Assembly: GCF_041242975.1 (NCBI RefSeq)
Contig: NZ_CP162488.1
Span: 1-64,000 of the forward strand
Length of the DNA: 64,000 nt
Reading direction: 5' to 3'
From: Xanthomonas sp. DAR 35659
GTDB lineage: Bacteria; Pseudomonadota; Gammaproteobacteria; Xanthomonadales; Xanthomonadaceae
Shown here: positions 30,329 to 41,250 of the stretch, one piece after another
Numbering within the stretch: position 1 is the stretch's first letter
Layout: each line of letters opens with the position of its first letter
Program-made: the position numbers and the translations under genes
The notes under the pieces: generated by a model
Told to the model about the DNA's origin: nothing
What the model saw: the letters and a program-made list of their open reading frames with translations, nothing else
Databases searched by the model: none

Positions 30329-31531
30329 TCAGCCCTTGGCGACCGTCGCCACGGCCTGGGTCACGTAATCCAGGTTGTTCTGGCTCAGCGCGGCCACGCA
30401 GATGCGGCCGGTGCCGACCGCGTAGATGCCGAACTCGTCGCGCAGCCGGTCCACCTGCGCCTTGCTCAGGCCCGAGTAGGAGAACATGCCGGCCTGCTGC
30501 TGGATGAAGCCAAATTCCGGCGCGCCGAGGGCGGCCAGCTTCTGCACCATGCCGGCGCGCAGGGCGTGGATGCGTTCGCGCATCTCGGTCAGTTCCTGCT
30601 CCCACATCGCGCGCAGCTCGGGGCTGTTGAGCACGCCGGCGACCAGCGCCGCGCCATGCGTGGACGGGCTGGAGTAGATGGTGCGGATGATGCGCTTGAC
30701 CTGCGACTGCACCGCCTTGCTCTCGGCGGCGTTGGCCGAGACCACCGACAGCGCGCCGACGCGTTCGCCGTACAGCGAGAACGACTTGGAGTAGGAACTG
30801 GCGACGACGTAGGTGTCGATGCCGACCTCGGCCAGCAGGCGCACCGCGTAGGCGTCTTCGTCGATGCCCTTGTCGAAGCCCTGGTAGGCGATGTCCACGA
30901 ACGGGAACAGCTTGCGTTCCTTCAGCAGCTCGGCCACGGTACGCCACTGCGCCTGGCTCAGGTCGGCGCCGGTCGGGTTGTGGCAGCAGGCGTGCAGCAG
31001 CACCACGCTGCCCGGCGCCAGCTTGCCCAGGTCGGCGAGCATGCCGTCGAAGTTCAGCCCGTGCGTGGCCGGATCGAAGTAGGTGTACTCGACCACGTCG
31101 AAGCCGGCGGCGCCGAACACCGCGCGGTGGTTCTCCCAGCTCGGGTTGCTGATGGCGATGGTCGAGGTGGACAGCAGCTTCTTCAGCAGGTCCGCGCCCA
31201 CGCGCAGCGCGCCGCTGCCGCCGACGGTCTGCGAGGTGGCGACGCGGCCGGCGGCCAGCAACGGCGACTCGGCGCCGAACAGTAGCTTCTGCGTGGCCAG
31301 GTCGTAGGCGGGCAGGCCGTCGATCGGCAGGTAGCCGCGCGGCTTGGCGTCCTGCGCCAGCTGCTGCTCGATCTGCTGCACCGCGCGCAGCAGCGGGATG
31401 CGGCCGCTCTCGTCGTAGTAGATGCCCACGCCCAGGTTGACCTTGGTCGGGCGGGAGTCGGCGTTGTAGGCCTCGGTCAGGCCCAGGATCGGGTCGCCTG
31501 GGACCTGTTCCACGTTTGCAAAGAAGGACAC
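30329..31531 (-). CDS. tyrB: Aromatic/aspartate aminotransferase
   Basis: A class I PLP aminotransferase of the TyrB/AspC group, which transfers amino groups between aromatic or acidic amino acids and 2-oxo acids. The 400-residue protein has NPTGADLSQ, FVDIAYQGFDKGID, and SSYSKSFSLYGERVGAL with the PLP lysine (SYSKS). It starts with a GTG at 31531, giving MSFFANVEQVPGDPILGLTE, the family N-terminus. tyrB is preferred over aspC by overall resemblance, but substrate range cannot be read directly. Confidence 0.88.
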   Translation of the reverse strand: MSFFANVEQVPGDPILGLTEAYNADSRPTKVNLGVGIYYDESGRIPLLRAVQQIEQQLAQDAKPRGYLPIDGLPAYDLATQKLLFGAESPLLAAGRVATSQTVGGSGALRVGADLLKKLLSTSTIAISNPSWENHRAVFGAAGFDVVEYTYFDPATHGLNFDGMLADLGKLAPGSVVLLHACCHNPTGADLSQAQWRTVAELLKERKLFPFVDIAYQGFDKGIDEDAYAVRLLAEVGIDTYVVASSYSKSFSLYGERVGALSVVSANAAESKAVQSQVKRIIRTIYSSPSTHGAALVAGVLNSPELRAMWEQELTEMRERIHALRAGMVQKLAALGAPEFGFIQQQAGMFSYSGLSKAQVDRLRDEFGIYAVGTGRICVAALSQNNLDYVTQAVATVAKG

Positions 31532-31681
31532 GGCGGTACTCGTTCGGTGGCGAAGGGTGGGGGCCGGGAGGGACCGGAGCCGGCGCGGTCAAACGCCCCA
31601 TCCTAACAAACGCAGGCTTGCGTGGCGGGGCGTTGCGGCACGCGGCGTGCGGGCCGGCGACGCATGCGCGATGATGGCCGC

Positions 31682-33808
31682 ATGCCCGATCGCACCCCCC
31701 TTGCCCTGCTCTGCGGCCTGCTCGTCCTGGGCGCGCCGCCCCTCGTTCGCGCCGCCAGCGCCGCGGCCGACCCCGCCACCCTGCCCGCCGTGCAGGTCCA
31801 GGCCGCGCGGGTCGGCGGCGTCGACGATTTCGACCTGCCGGCGTCGCTGAGCACGCTGGAGCTGGGCGACAGCGACCGCACCGGCGTGCAGGTGTCCGAG
31901 GCGCTGTCCGGGGTGCCGGGACTGCTGGCGCGCGACCGCCAGAACTATGCGCAGGACACGCAGTTGTCGATCCGCGGTTTCGGCGCGCGTTCGGCGTTCG
32001 GCGTGCGCGGCGTGCGCCTGTTGCTGGACGGCATTCCGGCGACGATGCCCGACGGCCAGGGCCAGCTGTCGCACTTCAACCTGCTCGGCGCCGAGCGCAT
32101 CGAGGTGCTGCGCGGGCCGTTCTCGGCGCTGTACGGCAACTCCTCCGGCGGCGTGGTGCAGCTGTGGAGCGCCGACGGCCAGCCCGACGATCCATGGCGG
32201 CTGCGCAGCACCGTCGGCAGCCATGGCACCTACAGCGCGGGGGCGCAGCTGCAGGGCCAGCAGGGCGACGTGCACTACAACGTCGCCGCCACCCACTTCC
32301 GCACCGACGGCTACCGCGACCACAGCCAGGCGCGGCGCGACTCGGTCAACGCCAAGCTCGGCATCGACCTGGCCCCGGGGCGGCGCCTGGACCTGCTGCT
32401 GAACTACCTGGACGCGCCGCGGGCGCAGGACCCGCTGGGCCTGACCCGCGCGCAGTTCAGCGCCGATCCGCGCCAGGCCACCTCGGTGGCCACCCAGTTC
32501 GACACGCGCAAGTCCACCCGCCAGGCGCAGGCCGGGGCGATCTTCACCCAGCAGGTGGAGCAGCAGACCTGGCGGCTGATGGCCTACCTCGGGCGCCGCG
32601 ACGTGCAGCAGTACCTGGCGGTCCCGGTGGCGGTGCAGGCCAATCCGTTGCACGCCGGCGGGGTGATCGACCTGGACGGCGACTACGGTGGCCTCGACGC
32701 GCGCTGGGCCTGGCAGGGCGAGTTGGCCGGGCGCCCGTTCCAGCTCACCGTCGGCGCCAATGCCGACCGCCAGAAACAGCACCGCACCGGCTACGAGAAC
32801 TTCGTCGGCAGCACGCTGGGAGTGAAGGGCCGACTGCGCCGCGACCAGGAGGACCAGGTGCAGAACGTGGACCAGTTCGCCCAGGCCTGGTGGCAGTTCA
32901 GCCAGCGCTGGTCGCTGCTGGCCGGTCTGCGCCACAGCCAGGTGCGCTTCCGCTCCGACGACGCCTACATCGTCGGCCGCAACCCGGACGACAGCGGCCG
33001 CACCGACTACGCGGCGACCACGCCGGTGGCCGGGGTGGTGTTCCGCGCCAGCGACGACCTGCGCTTCTACGCTTCCGCCGGCCGCGGCTTCGAGACGCCC
33101 ACCTTCAACGAGCTGGGCTACCGCAACGACGGCGGCGCCGGCCTGGCGCTGGACCTGGCCGCGGCCAAAAGCGAGAACCTGGAACTCGGCGCGAAGTGGC
33201 GCGACACGGCCGGCGCGGCGTGGGAGGCGGCGCTGTTCCGCGCCGACACCGACGACGAACTGGCGGTGGCTAGCAACACCAACGGCCGCAGCACCTACCG
33301 CAACATCGGTCGCACCCGCCGCCAGGGCGCCGAGGCCAGCTACCGGCTGCCGCTGGGCGAGGCCGCGCAGCTGCAGGTGTCCTACACCTGGCTGCAGGCC
33401 ACCGTGCGTCAGGCCTACCTGACCTGCGCCAGCAGCGGCTGCGCCACGCCCACCGCGGTGGTGGCGGCCGGCGCGCGCCTGCCCGGCGTGCCGCGCCAGC
33501 AACTGTTCGCGCGCTGGCAATGGCAGCCGCGCGCCTGGCAGTTCGCGGTGGAAGGCGTGGCCGCCGGCGCGACCGTCGCCAACGACCTGGCCACCGCGCG
33601 AGCGCCCGGCTACGGGCTGTTGAACCTGGAAGCCTCGCGGCGCTGGACCACCGCGCATGGCGTGCTGCGCACCTTCGCGCGCATCGACAACGCGCTCGAT
33701 CGCGCCTACATCGGCTCGGTCATCGTCAACGACGGCAACGCCCGCTACTACGAGCCGGGGCCGGACCGTGGCTACACGGTCGGCCTGCAGTGGGATTTCG
33801 CGCACTGA
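31682..33808 (+). CDS. TonB-dependent outer membrane receptor, PqqU/YncD-like
   Basis: A 708-residue TonB-dependent receptor with a signal peptide (MPDRTPLALLCGLLVLGAPPLVRA), plug domain and 22-strand barrel. The plug motif SIRGFGARSAFGVRGVRLLLDG followed by IPATMPDGQGQLSHFNLL and VLRGPFSALYGNSSGGV closely matches E. coli YncD (PqqU), which takes up pyrroloquinoline quinone. The protein ends VGLQWDFAH with an aromatic C-terminus for BAM insertion. The frame upstream to 31622 is without support. It is divergent from tyrB. Iron-siderophore or other substrates remain possible. Confidence 0.86.
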   Translation: MPDRTPLALLCGLLVLGAPPLVRAASAAADPATLPAVQVQAARVGGVDDFDLPASLSTLELGDSDRTGVQVSEALSGVPGLLARDRQNYAQDTQLSIRGFGARSAFGVRGVRLLLDGIPATMPDGQGQLSHFNLLGAERIEVLRGPFSALYGNSSGGVVQLWSADGQPDDPWRLRSTVGSHGTYSAGAQLQGQQGDVHYNVAATHFRTDGYRDHSQARRDSVNAKLGIDLAPGRRLDLLLNYLDAPRAQDPLGLTRAQFSADPRQATSVATQFDTRKSTRQAQAGAIFTQQVEQQTWRLMAYLGRRDVQQYLAVPVAVQANPLHAGGVIDLDGDYGGLDARWAWQGELAGRPFQLTVGANADRQKQHRTGYENFVGSTLGVKGRLRRDQEDQVQNVDQFAQAWWQFSQRWSLLAGLRHSQVRFRSDDAYIVGRNPDDSGRTDYAATTPVAGVVFRASDDLRFYASAGRGFETPTFNELGYRNDGGAGLALDLAAAKSENLELGAKWRDTAGAAWEAALFRADTDDELAVASNTNGRSTYRNIGRTRRQGAEASYRLPLGEAAQLQVSYTWLQATVRQAYLTCASSGCATPTAVVAAGARLPGVPRQQLFARWQWQPRAWQFAVEGVAAGATVANDLATARAPGYGLLNLEASRRWTTAHGVLRTFARIDNALDRAYIGSVIVNDGNARYYEPGPDRGYTVGLQWDFAH

Positions 33809-33943
33809 CCTCGCCCGGGCGCACGCACGACGCTCCGCGATCCTCGCGCCTCGGCTCCGCCGCACGCGCCTTCGCGCGATGATCGATCGGTGCGCGACGA
33901 CGTGGCGCGCGCTTCGCGGAAGACGCGACGTCGGCGCCGCGGC

Positions 33944-34708
33944 TCAGCTGCGATTGATCGAGATGCCGCCATCGACCAGCATCGCGCTGCCGGTCATGAA
34001 CGAGGCATCGTCTGACGCCAGGAACAGCGCCGCGCGCGCCAGCTCCTCCGGTTGCGCCAGGCGCTTGAGCGCGTGCAACTGCGCCACCTGCGCCAGCGCC
34101 TGCGCGTCGCCGTTCATCGCGTGCGCCATCGGCGTCTCGGTGCCGCCCGGCAGCAGCGCATTGACCCGCACCGCCTGCGGCCCGAATTCGGCGGCCAGCG
34201 CCTGGGTCAGCCCGATCAGCCCCGCCTTGCTGGCCGCATAGGCGGCGGTGCCGGGGAAGCCGACGGTGTGGCCGACGAAGGTGGAGGTGAAGATCAGCGC
34301 GCCGCCGCCGCGCGCGAGCAGCGCCGGGAGCTGGTGCTTGGCGCCATAGAACGCCGCGCTGAGGTTGGTGTCGATCGCCTCCTGCCAGGCGTGCGCGTCC
34401 ACTGCGGGCGTGGGCGCCAGCGTGCCGAGCGTGCCGGCGTTGTTGAAGGCGATGTCCAGGCCACCGAAGCGTTCCACGGCCAGCGCGACCAGCGCCTGCG
34501 CGTAGGCCTCCTCGCGTACGTCGCCGGCCAGGCACGCGGCGCGCCCGCCGGCGGCGGCGATCTCGGCCACCAGCGCGTCCAGCGCCGCGCCGCGGCGGGC
34601 GCCCGCCACCACGCAGGCGCCTTCGCGCGCGAACAACAGGGCGGTGGCGCGGCCGATGCCGGAACTGGCGCCGGTGATGAGTGCGATCTTGCCGTGCAAG
34701 CGTTGCAT
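33944..34708 (-). CDS. SDR family oxidoreductase
   Basis: A classical short-chain dehydrogenase/reductase of 254 residues. It has the Rossmann motif ITGASSGIGRATA (TGxxxGxG), the NNAGTLG segment, and the catalytic Tyr-Lys in YAASKAGLIGLTQALA (YxxxK). The C-terminus, DDASFMTGSAMLVDGGISINRS, is typical. ATG 34708 begins MQRLHGKIALITGASSGIG; 61 more upstream codons are unsupported. Substrate unknown. It converges with the TonB receptor gene. Confidence 0.9.
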   Translation of the reverse strand: MQRLHGKIALITGASSGIGRATALLFAREGACVVAGARRGAALDALVAEIAAAGGRAACLAGDVREEAYAQALVALAVERFGGLDIAFNNAGTLGTLAPTPAVDAHAWQEAIDTNLSAAFYGAKHQLPALLARGGGALIFTSTFVGHTVGFPGTAAYAASKAGLIGLTQALAAEFGPQAVRVNALLPGGTETPMAHAMNGDAQALAQVAQLHALKRLAQPEELARAALFLASDDASFMTGSAMLVDGGISINRS

Positions 34709-34954
34709 ATGGAGTTCCGTGGTCTCGAAGGAGACTGGAGCATCGCCGGCATAACCGCGCGCTGCTCGCCGCGTTCGGACGCGGCAGTCCGGTGCGAAAG
34801 CGGCAGGGGAAGCGGCTTCAATTGCGGCGCGCCATTTCCGGGTAGGCCTGTCGCGGCCGATCCCGCAAAGGCAACAGGCACCCGCAGGCATTGTGCGGCC
34901 ATCATTGAGCGAGGCCCTCTACTGCGCACGCATCTGCAGTGCCCATGATGGTGT

Positions 34955-35132
34955 GGGAGCGACTTCAGGGCACCTCCAATAATCTCGGAAAGTGCCCTGT
35001 AGGAGCGGCTTTAGCCGCGACGAGGCGTTCCCGGTAAAGCCTGTCGCGGCTAAAGCCGCTCCTACAGGGCAAACCGCATCTGACTTGATTGCGGGGAAAG
35101 CAGGTTGTCAGAGATGCCCTGAAGTCGCTCCC
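34955..35132. repeat. Nested REP inverted repeats
   Basis: An outer pair, GGGAGCGACTTCAGGGCA (34955-34972) and its exact reverse complement (35115-35132), encloses an inner perfect 28-bp inverted repeat, 34994-35021 with 35043-35070 (arms GTAGGAGCGGCTTTAGCCGC plus flanks, separated by 21 bp). The inner pair is a REPIN-like doublet of the GTAG family. It fills most of the 481-bp gap between the SDR gene and the sigma-54 regulator, which converge outward; no gene was found in it. Confidence 0.8.
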
Positions 35133-35189
35133 GCGCTGGCAATGCAGCGCAATAGGCGACGCCGTACCGCGTGTCGGTGCAGACGCCCC

Positions 35190-37130
35190 TCAGTGCCTCC
35201 CCAACTTCAGCCGCCGGTACAGCGTGCTGCGGCTGACGCCGAGCTGGCGCGCGGCACGCGCGACGTTGCCGCCGCAGGCGTCCAGCGCCTCGCGCATCGC
35301 CGCCAGGGCGAGGCTGTCCAGATCGGTCGCGTGCGGCGAGGCGCTCGCCGCCGTCGCCAGCGGTGGGCCGTGCGCCCCGCCCTGCCCTGGCGCCGCGCTG
35401 CCGGCGGCCGCGCGCATGCCCCGCCCCGCGCCGGGCAGATAGGCCGGCAAGGCATCGACGTCCACCACGCTACCGGCATCGCTCAGCGCGACCAGGGTGC
35501 GCAGGCAGGCCACCAGTTGGCGCAGGTTGCCCGGCCAGGGATAGGCGGCCAGCGCCGCGAGCGCGGCCTCGGTGAGGCGCCGGCCCTGCCCCACCTGCGC
35601 CCACAGGTCCTGCACCAGCGTGCGGCGGTCCGGGTGCGCGCGCAGCGCCGGGATCTGCACGCAGTGATGGGCGATGCGGTAGTACAGGTCCGGACGGAAG
35701 CGCTGCTCGGCCATCGCCGCGTCCAGGTCGCGATGGGTGGCGCAGATCAGCGCGAAATCCAGCGGCACCGGCTTGCCGCCGCCCAGCGGCAGCAGTTCGC
35801 GCTCCTGCAGCACGCGCAGCAGCCGCGGCTGCAGGGCCAGCGGCATGTCGCCGATCTCGTCCAGGAACAGCACGCCGCCGTCGGCCTGGCGCAGCAGGCC
35901 GGGGTTGCCGTGCTTGCGCGCGCCGGTGAAGGCGCCGTCCTCGTAGCCGAACAGTTCGGCCTCGATCAGCCCCTCCGGCAGCGCCGCGCAATTCACCGCC
36001 ACGAACGGCTTGCCGGCGCGCGCGCTGCGCCGGTGCAGTTCGCGCGCGAACACTTCCTTGCCGGTGCCGGTCTCGCCCTGCACCAGCACCGGCAGTTGCG
36101 CATCGAGCACGCGCCGCGCGCGTTCCAGCGCCTGCGCCTGCGCGGCATCGAACAGCGGTGCGTCGCCGCCCGGCTGCGCGCGCGCGGCCGCCGACACGGT
36201 GATCGGCGCCTGCGGCGAACGCCGCCGCGGGCGCGCGTCGCCGGCGCTGTCCACGCGTCCGTGCAGCACGCGGCCCTGCAGGTCGAACACGCTTCCCTGC
36301 TGGCGCAAGCGCGACAGCGGTTCCTCGAACAGGGCCGCGTACGGCGCGCGGCCCAGGTCGTGGCGTTCCAGTCCGAACAGCTGCAGGCCGGCACGGTTGG
36401 CCGCGACCAGCTTGCCGTTGCGGAACGCGAGCAGGCCCTCGCGCGCGGTGCCGAGCAGGGCCGGATCGTGGTGCACGCGCAGCAGCTCGCAGCCGGCGAT
36501 GCCCTCGTCGAAATAGCGGTGTTCGATGCTGGCCACCGCCCTGCGCGCCAGGCCCAGCGCGTGCATGTGCTGCACGCTGGCGTCGCCGGAGATGTCGAGC
36601 ACGCCGGCGAGCTGGCCGTAGGGATCGAAGATCGGCACCGCGGCGCAGCTGAGGATCTGGTGCGGCGCGAAATAGTGCTCGCCGCCGCGCACTTCCAGCG
36701 AACGGCTTTCGACGATGGCGGTGCCGATCGCGTTGGTGCCGACCTGGGTCTCGCTCCAGCACGCGCCCGGCATCAGCGCCACGCGCCCGGCCTTGTCGAG
36801 GAAGCCCGGGCTGCCTTCGGCGTCGAGGATCCAGCCGGCCTCGTCGGTCAGCAGCACGATGCTGCCGGTGGCGGCGGCGTCGCCGGCCAGGCCGTCCAGC
36901 TCGGCGCGGGCCAGCCGCCACAGGCGCTCGTGCGCCTCGCGCAGTTCGCGCAAGCGCGGCGCGCTGACCGGCTCGATCGGCGGCGTGCGCTGCGCGGCCA
37001 GGCCCAGGCGCTGGCAGCGCTGCCACGATTGCAGGATGGTGTCCGGCACCTGCCCGGTCGGCGCGCCGCCGCGCTCGAAGAACAGGCGACGGGCGTGGCC
37101 GAGGTGGTGCTGCGATTGCGGGTGCGCCAT
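35190..37130 (-). CDS. Sigma-54-dependent activator, AcoR type
   Basis: This 646-residue enhancer-binding protein activates sigma-54 promoters. Layout: an N-terminal GAF sensor domain (about 80-220) resembling AcoR-type acetoin/alcohol regulators, a central AAA+ domain with Walker A GETGTGKE (about 352), the sigma-54 contact motif GAFTGA (about 400) and Walker B LFLDEIGDM, and a C-terminal Fis-type helix-turn-helix (NVARAARQLGVSRSTLYRRL). It is divergent from the aldehyde dehydrogenase with a -24/-12 promoter between them, so it very probably controls it. ATG 37130 begins MAHPQSQHHLGHARRLFFER. Confidence 0.92.
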   Translation of the reverse strand: MAHPQSQHHLGHARRLFFERGGAPTGQVPDTILQSWQRCQRLGLAAQRTPPIEPVSAPRLRELREAHERLWRLARAELDGLAGDAAATGSIVLLTDEAGWILDAEGSPGFLDKAGRVALMPGACWSETQVGTNAIGTAIVESRSLEVRGGEHYFAPHQILSCAAVPIFDPYGQLAGVLDISGDASVQHMHALGLARRAVASIEHRYFDEGIAGCELLRVHHDPALLGTAREGLLAFRNGKLVAANRAGLQLFGLERHDLGRAPYAALFEEPLSRLRQQGSVFDLQGRVLHGRVDSAGDARPRRRSPQAPITVSAAARAQPGGDAPLFDAAQAQALERARRVLDAQLPVLVQGETGTGKEVFARELHRRSARAGKPFVAVNCAALPEGLIEAELFGYEDGAFTGARKHGNPGLLRQADGGVLFLDEIGDMPLALQPRLLRVLQERELLPLGGGKPVPLDFALICATHRDLDAAMAEQRFRPDLYYRIAHHCVQIPALRAHPDRRTLVQDLWAQVGQGRRLTEAALAALAAYPWPGNLRQLVACLRTLVALSDAGSVVDVDALPAYLPGAGRGMRAAAGSAAPGQGGAHGPPLATAASASPHATDLDSLALAAMREALDACGGNVARAARQLGVSRSTLYRRLKLGRH

Positions 37131-37141
37131 GGGCGGCTCCA

Positions 37142-37160
37142 CTGTCGCAAAGTGCGACAG
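37142..37160. promoter_or_regulatory. Inverted repeat, likely activator site
   Basis: CTGTCGCAAAGTGCGACAG is a perfect 8-bp inverted repeat with a 3-bp spacer. It sits 141 bp upstream of the sigma-54 promoter and just before the start of the AcoR-like gene, so it could serve both as the upstream activator site and in autoregulation. Confidence 0.6.
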
Positions 37161-37300
37161 GTCGTGAGACGGGTGTTTCGATAAACACCACATCCGGCGT
37201 CCGCGCGCAATCGTTGCGCGTGATGCGGCGCAACAGGAATCCGGTGGCTGCGTCGATCCGTCGCGGTGCGCGGCCATGACGCAACGCAGCAGCGAAAACC

Positions 37301-37315
37301 TGGCATCGCTCTTGC
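37301..37315 (+). promoter_or_regulatory. Sigma-54 (-24/-12) promoter of the aldehyde dehydrogenase gene
   Basis: TGGCATCGCTCTTGC matches TGGCACG-N4-TTGC with correct spacing and the key GG and GC dinucleotides. It lies 62 bp before the ATG at 37377. Confidence 0.78.
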
Positions 37316-37376
37316 GGGACTCCCGGACCTGGATGGGCGCATCGCCCGTCCCTTCCCACCGCCGCAGGAGTCGTCG

Positions 37377-38906
<1,530 letters not shown>

Positions 38907-38949
38907 GCGCCGGCGGCGCGCGGCAGGCGTTGCCGGCACCTCGGTCGCG

Positions 38950-38990
38950 GCGCCGCCCTCCCACGCAAGCGATCGCGGGGAGGGCGGCGC
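38950..38990. terminator. GC-rich hairpin between convergent genes
   Basis: GCGCCGCCCTCCC (38950-38962) and GGGAGGGCGGCGC (38978-38990) form a perfect 13-bp stem with a 15-base loop, between the aldehyde dehydrogenase and the minus-strand effector gene. No T tract. Confidence 0.5.
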
Positions 38991-39013
38991 GGGTCGCCGC
39001 CGCGCCGGCCGGA

Positions 39014-40342
39014 CTACATCGCCATCGCGCGCGTCGTGTCCCGTGCCGGCTGCGCCGGCTCCTGCCGCAGCCCGATGTTCAGGTCCTGCTGCAGCTTCTG
39101 CGTGGACTGCTCGAGGGTCTGCTGCACGGCCTGGTCGCGATCGACGAAGGCGCGCCGATGCGCCGGATCGTCCAGCTTGCCTTCCACCGCGATGAATCCT
39201 TTGCCGTTGTTGCTGGGAACCACATGATCGATCTGCGACATCCCTCCGATGCTGGCGTCCTGGGTCAGCGTGCCCGCGGCCCGCTCGAGTTCGGCCCGGT
39301 TGGCGAATCCGGCCGCCGGCCCGAGCTTCTCCAGTCCGGCCACGGCCTGCAGGAACATGGGGTGGCGCGGGTGCGACCGATCCGACAGCAGCGGCGCGCG
39401 CGCCGCATCGTCCGCGGCGGTGGCGGGCGCACGCGCCTGCGCGTCCTTCAGCGCCTTGAGCGTGTCGCGCCCGGCGATGCCGTCCACGTCCAGATGGTGA
39501 TCGCGCTGGAACGCTTCGACCGCGTGCTTGGTGCGGTCGCCGAACTTGCCGTCGGGGACCAGCGCCCGACCCTGCGCATCGGTGTAGCCCAACTGCACCA
39601 GCCGTTCCTGCAACGCCTTCACTTCCGGGCCGTGTTCGTCCTTGCGCAATACGCCATCGGCCATCGGCGCGGCCTGCTTCGCGGCGGCGGCGGCACCGCC
39701 CGGCGCGGCCACCGTGTGGCCATTGCCGGAGATGTTGGCGACCGTGGCCGGCGCGGTCAGGTTGGGCGCGGCGTGTTGCGGGCGCCGATCGGTGCTGATG
39801 GCGCCGCTGTCGATGTCGCGGATGTAGCGGTCGGCCTGCGGCAGGTAGCTGGTGTTGATGTCGACATGCACGTGCTTGCCGAACGCACTGGGGTTGCCTT
39901 TGTTGAAGCCGCCCTGGATGCCCACCGACTCGCCGTATTCGATGCGGTCGCCGGTGTGCAACTGGGTGTTGCGCAGATCCAGGTGCCGGTACTGGGCGAT
40001 CATCTCGCGGCTGGGATCGTTGGCCGGCTTGTCGTAGATCTGCACGATGCCGTTGCGCGGATCGATCTGGCCGATATAGCCGCTGGCGATGGCCGGCACC
40101 GGCACGGCGTTGTTGTTGCCGACCTTCAGCACGAAATCCTTGGAGACGTAATGGTCGCCGTCGTGCGAGACGGTGGCCGAGCCGCGGTAGTTGCCGAGCA
40201 GCTCCTCGCGCTCGCCGTTGACCGTGGCGTAGACCCGGCCGCGCTCGTTGCCGCGGGTCGGATGATGGCGCTCGATATCCTCGTAGTCGTGAATCGCTTG
40301 CGTGCCGTGTCCGACGGACTCGACGATCGTGTACCTGGGCAT
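39014..40342 (-). CDS. Probable T4SS antibacterial effector (X-Tfe) with M23-like peptidase, PG-binding and XVIPCD-like domains
   Basis: A 442-residue protein with no signal peptide. N-terminal 60-165: an M23/LytM-like peptidase core (H64 and D69 in HYVSKD; H120 in YRHLD; H157-x-H159 in GKHVHVDI), predicted to cut peptidoglycan crosslinks. 236-300: peptidoglycan-binding domain (PEVKALQERLVQLGYTD...GKFGDRTKHAVEAFQ). 321-442: SHPRHPMFLQAVAGLEKLG..., GFIAVEGKLDDPAHRRAFVD and a Gln-rich tail, the pattern of XVIPCD, the signal that sends X-Tfe effectors through the Xanthomonas type IV system into competitors. AAGGAG precedes the ATG. A lipoprotein immunity candidate lies upstream in the same orientation. 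Confidence 0.82.
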   Translation of the reverse strand: MPRYTIVESVGHGTQAIHDYEDIERHHPTRGNERGRVYATVNGEREELLGNYRGSATVSHDGDHYVSKDFVLKVGNNNAVPVPAIASGYIGQIDPRNGIVQIYDKPANDPSREMIAQYRHLDLRNTQLHTGDRIEYGESVGIQGGFNKGNPSAFGKHVHVDINTSYLPQADRYIRDIDSGAISTDRRPQHAAPNLTAPATVANISGNGHTVAAPGGAAAAAKQAAPMADGVLRKDEHGPEVKALQERLVQLGYTDAQGRALVPDGKFGDRTKHAVEAFQRDHHLDVDGIAGRDTLKALKDAQARAPATAADDAARAPLLSDRSHPRHPMFLQAVAGLEKLGPAAGFANRAELERAAGTLTQDASIGGMSQIDHVVPSNNGKGFIAVEGKLDDPAHRRAFVDRDQAVQQTLEQSTQKLQQDLNIGLRQEPAQPARDTTRAMAM

Positions 40343-40408
40343 CGTCCTTCTCCTTTTTCCATGGTGCCAACGAGGGCGGCACCCGCGTCGTGGCGGGCGC
40401 CGCGCCGA

Positions 40409-40975
40409 TCAGCGCAGGTGCTGGGCCAGCCGCCAGCACTGCTGCGTGTAATCGAACACGTACGCTTCCGGCGCGCCGAGGGTCTTGACCACCTCGTCGT
40501 CGGCGGAGAATTCGGCCTTCACGAAGTCCACGCGCATCCGCTCGCCGTCCGGCGTGATGTCCAGCTTCACGCGCGCCAACTGGCCGGGGTCCTTGCCGGG
40601 CTCGTCGTAGGACCAGCTGTAGTCGATCAGGGCCAGACGGAACGGCTCGCCGGGGCGGGCGACATGCTTGGACGGATCGCGCAGATCGCCCTCGGCGACG
40701 GTGGGCGCGCTGTAGGCGGCGCGCACGGCCGGATCGGACACGATCGCCTCCAGGAACGCGGCGAATCCGTCCTGTGTCCTGTCGCACGCGCCCGACGGCA
40801 GGGCCGGGCGGGCGTCGCTCGGGGCGGGCTTGGGCGCGGCTGCGGGTGCCGTCGCCGGGGCGGGCGTGGTGGCCGCCGCCGCCGCCGCCGGGGCGGTACC
40901 GGCAGCGGACTCGGGCGCCTTGCAGCCTGGCAGCAGCAGGGTCAGCAGCGCGGCGCAGAGCAGGCATCGCTTCAT
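40409..40975 (-). CDS. Lipoprotein, candidate immunity protein (X-Tfi) for the adjacent effector
   Basis: Known X-Tfi proteins are mostly periplasmic lipoproteins encoded just upstream of their effector. This 188-residue protein has a lipoprotein signal ([20 protein letters not shown], Cys after LLPG), a low-complexity Ala/Pro/Thr linker (about 25-60) that could extend it to the cell wall, and a C-terminal globular domain ([19 protein letters not shown]...[16 protein letters not shown]). It is followed by the effector after a 66-bp gap. ATG 40975 is chosen; no family resemblance to known immunity proteins was checked. Confidence 0.72.
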   Translation of the reverse strand: MKRCLLCAALLTLLLPGCKAPESAAGTAPAAAAAATTPAPATAPAAAPKPAPSDARPALPSGACDRTQDGFAAFLEAIVSDPAVRAAYSAPTVAEGDLRDPSKHVARPGEPFRLALIDYSWSYDEPGKDPGQLARVKLDITPDGERMRVDFVKAEFSADDEVVKTLGAPEAYVFDYTQQCWRLAQHLR

Positions 40976-41250
40976 GGAGTCGGTCCCTCGTTTCCCGGTG
41001 ATCGGTCGGCGCCGCGCGGCCAGGCCGCCGTGCCGGGCGGTGCGCAGGCGGGGGCGCCGAGGCGCAGTGTACGAACGGCGTGTGATGACGCCGCTAACGT
41101 GCGGCTGGCATCGGCATCGGCATCGGCGGGAAGGGCCATCGGCACCGCCGCCGCGACCCGCGTCCACGCCCGCCGCGCCGCCCGCGTCGCTCCCGACGGC
41201 ACGCCGGTGCGGCGCAGGCGGACAGGGGCGGGGGCGACCGGTCCGCCCGG

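Noticed and set aside
31506..31520. TGTTCCACGTTTGCA near the tyrB start as parS
   Set aside because: Only the left half is intact and the bases code for the aminotransferase N-terminus.
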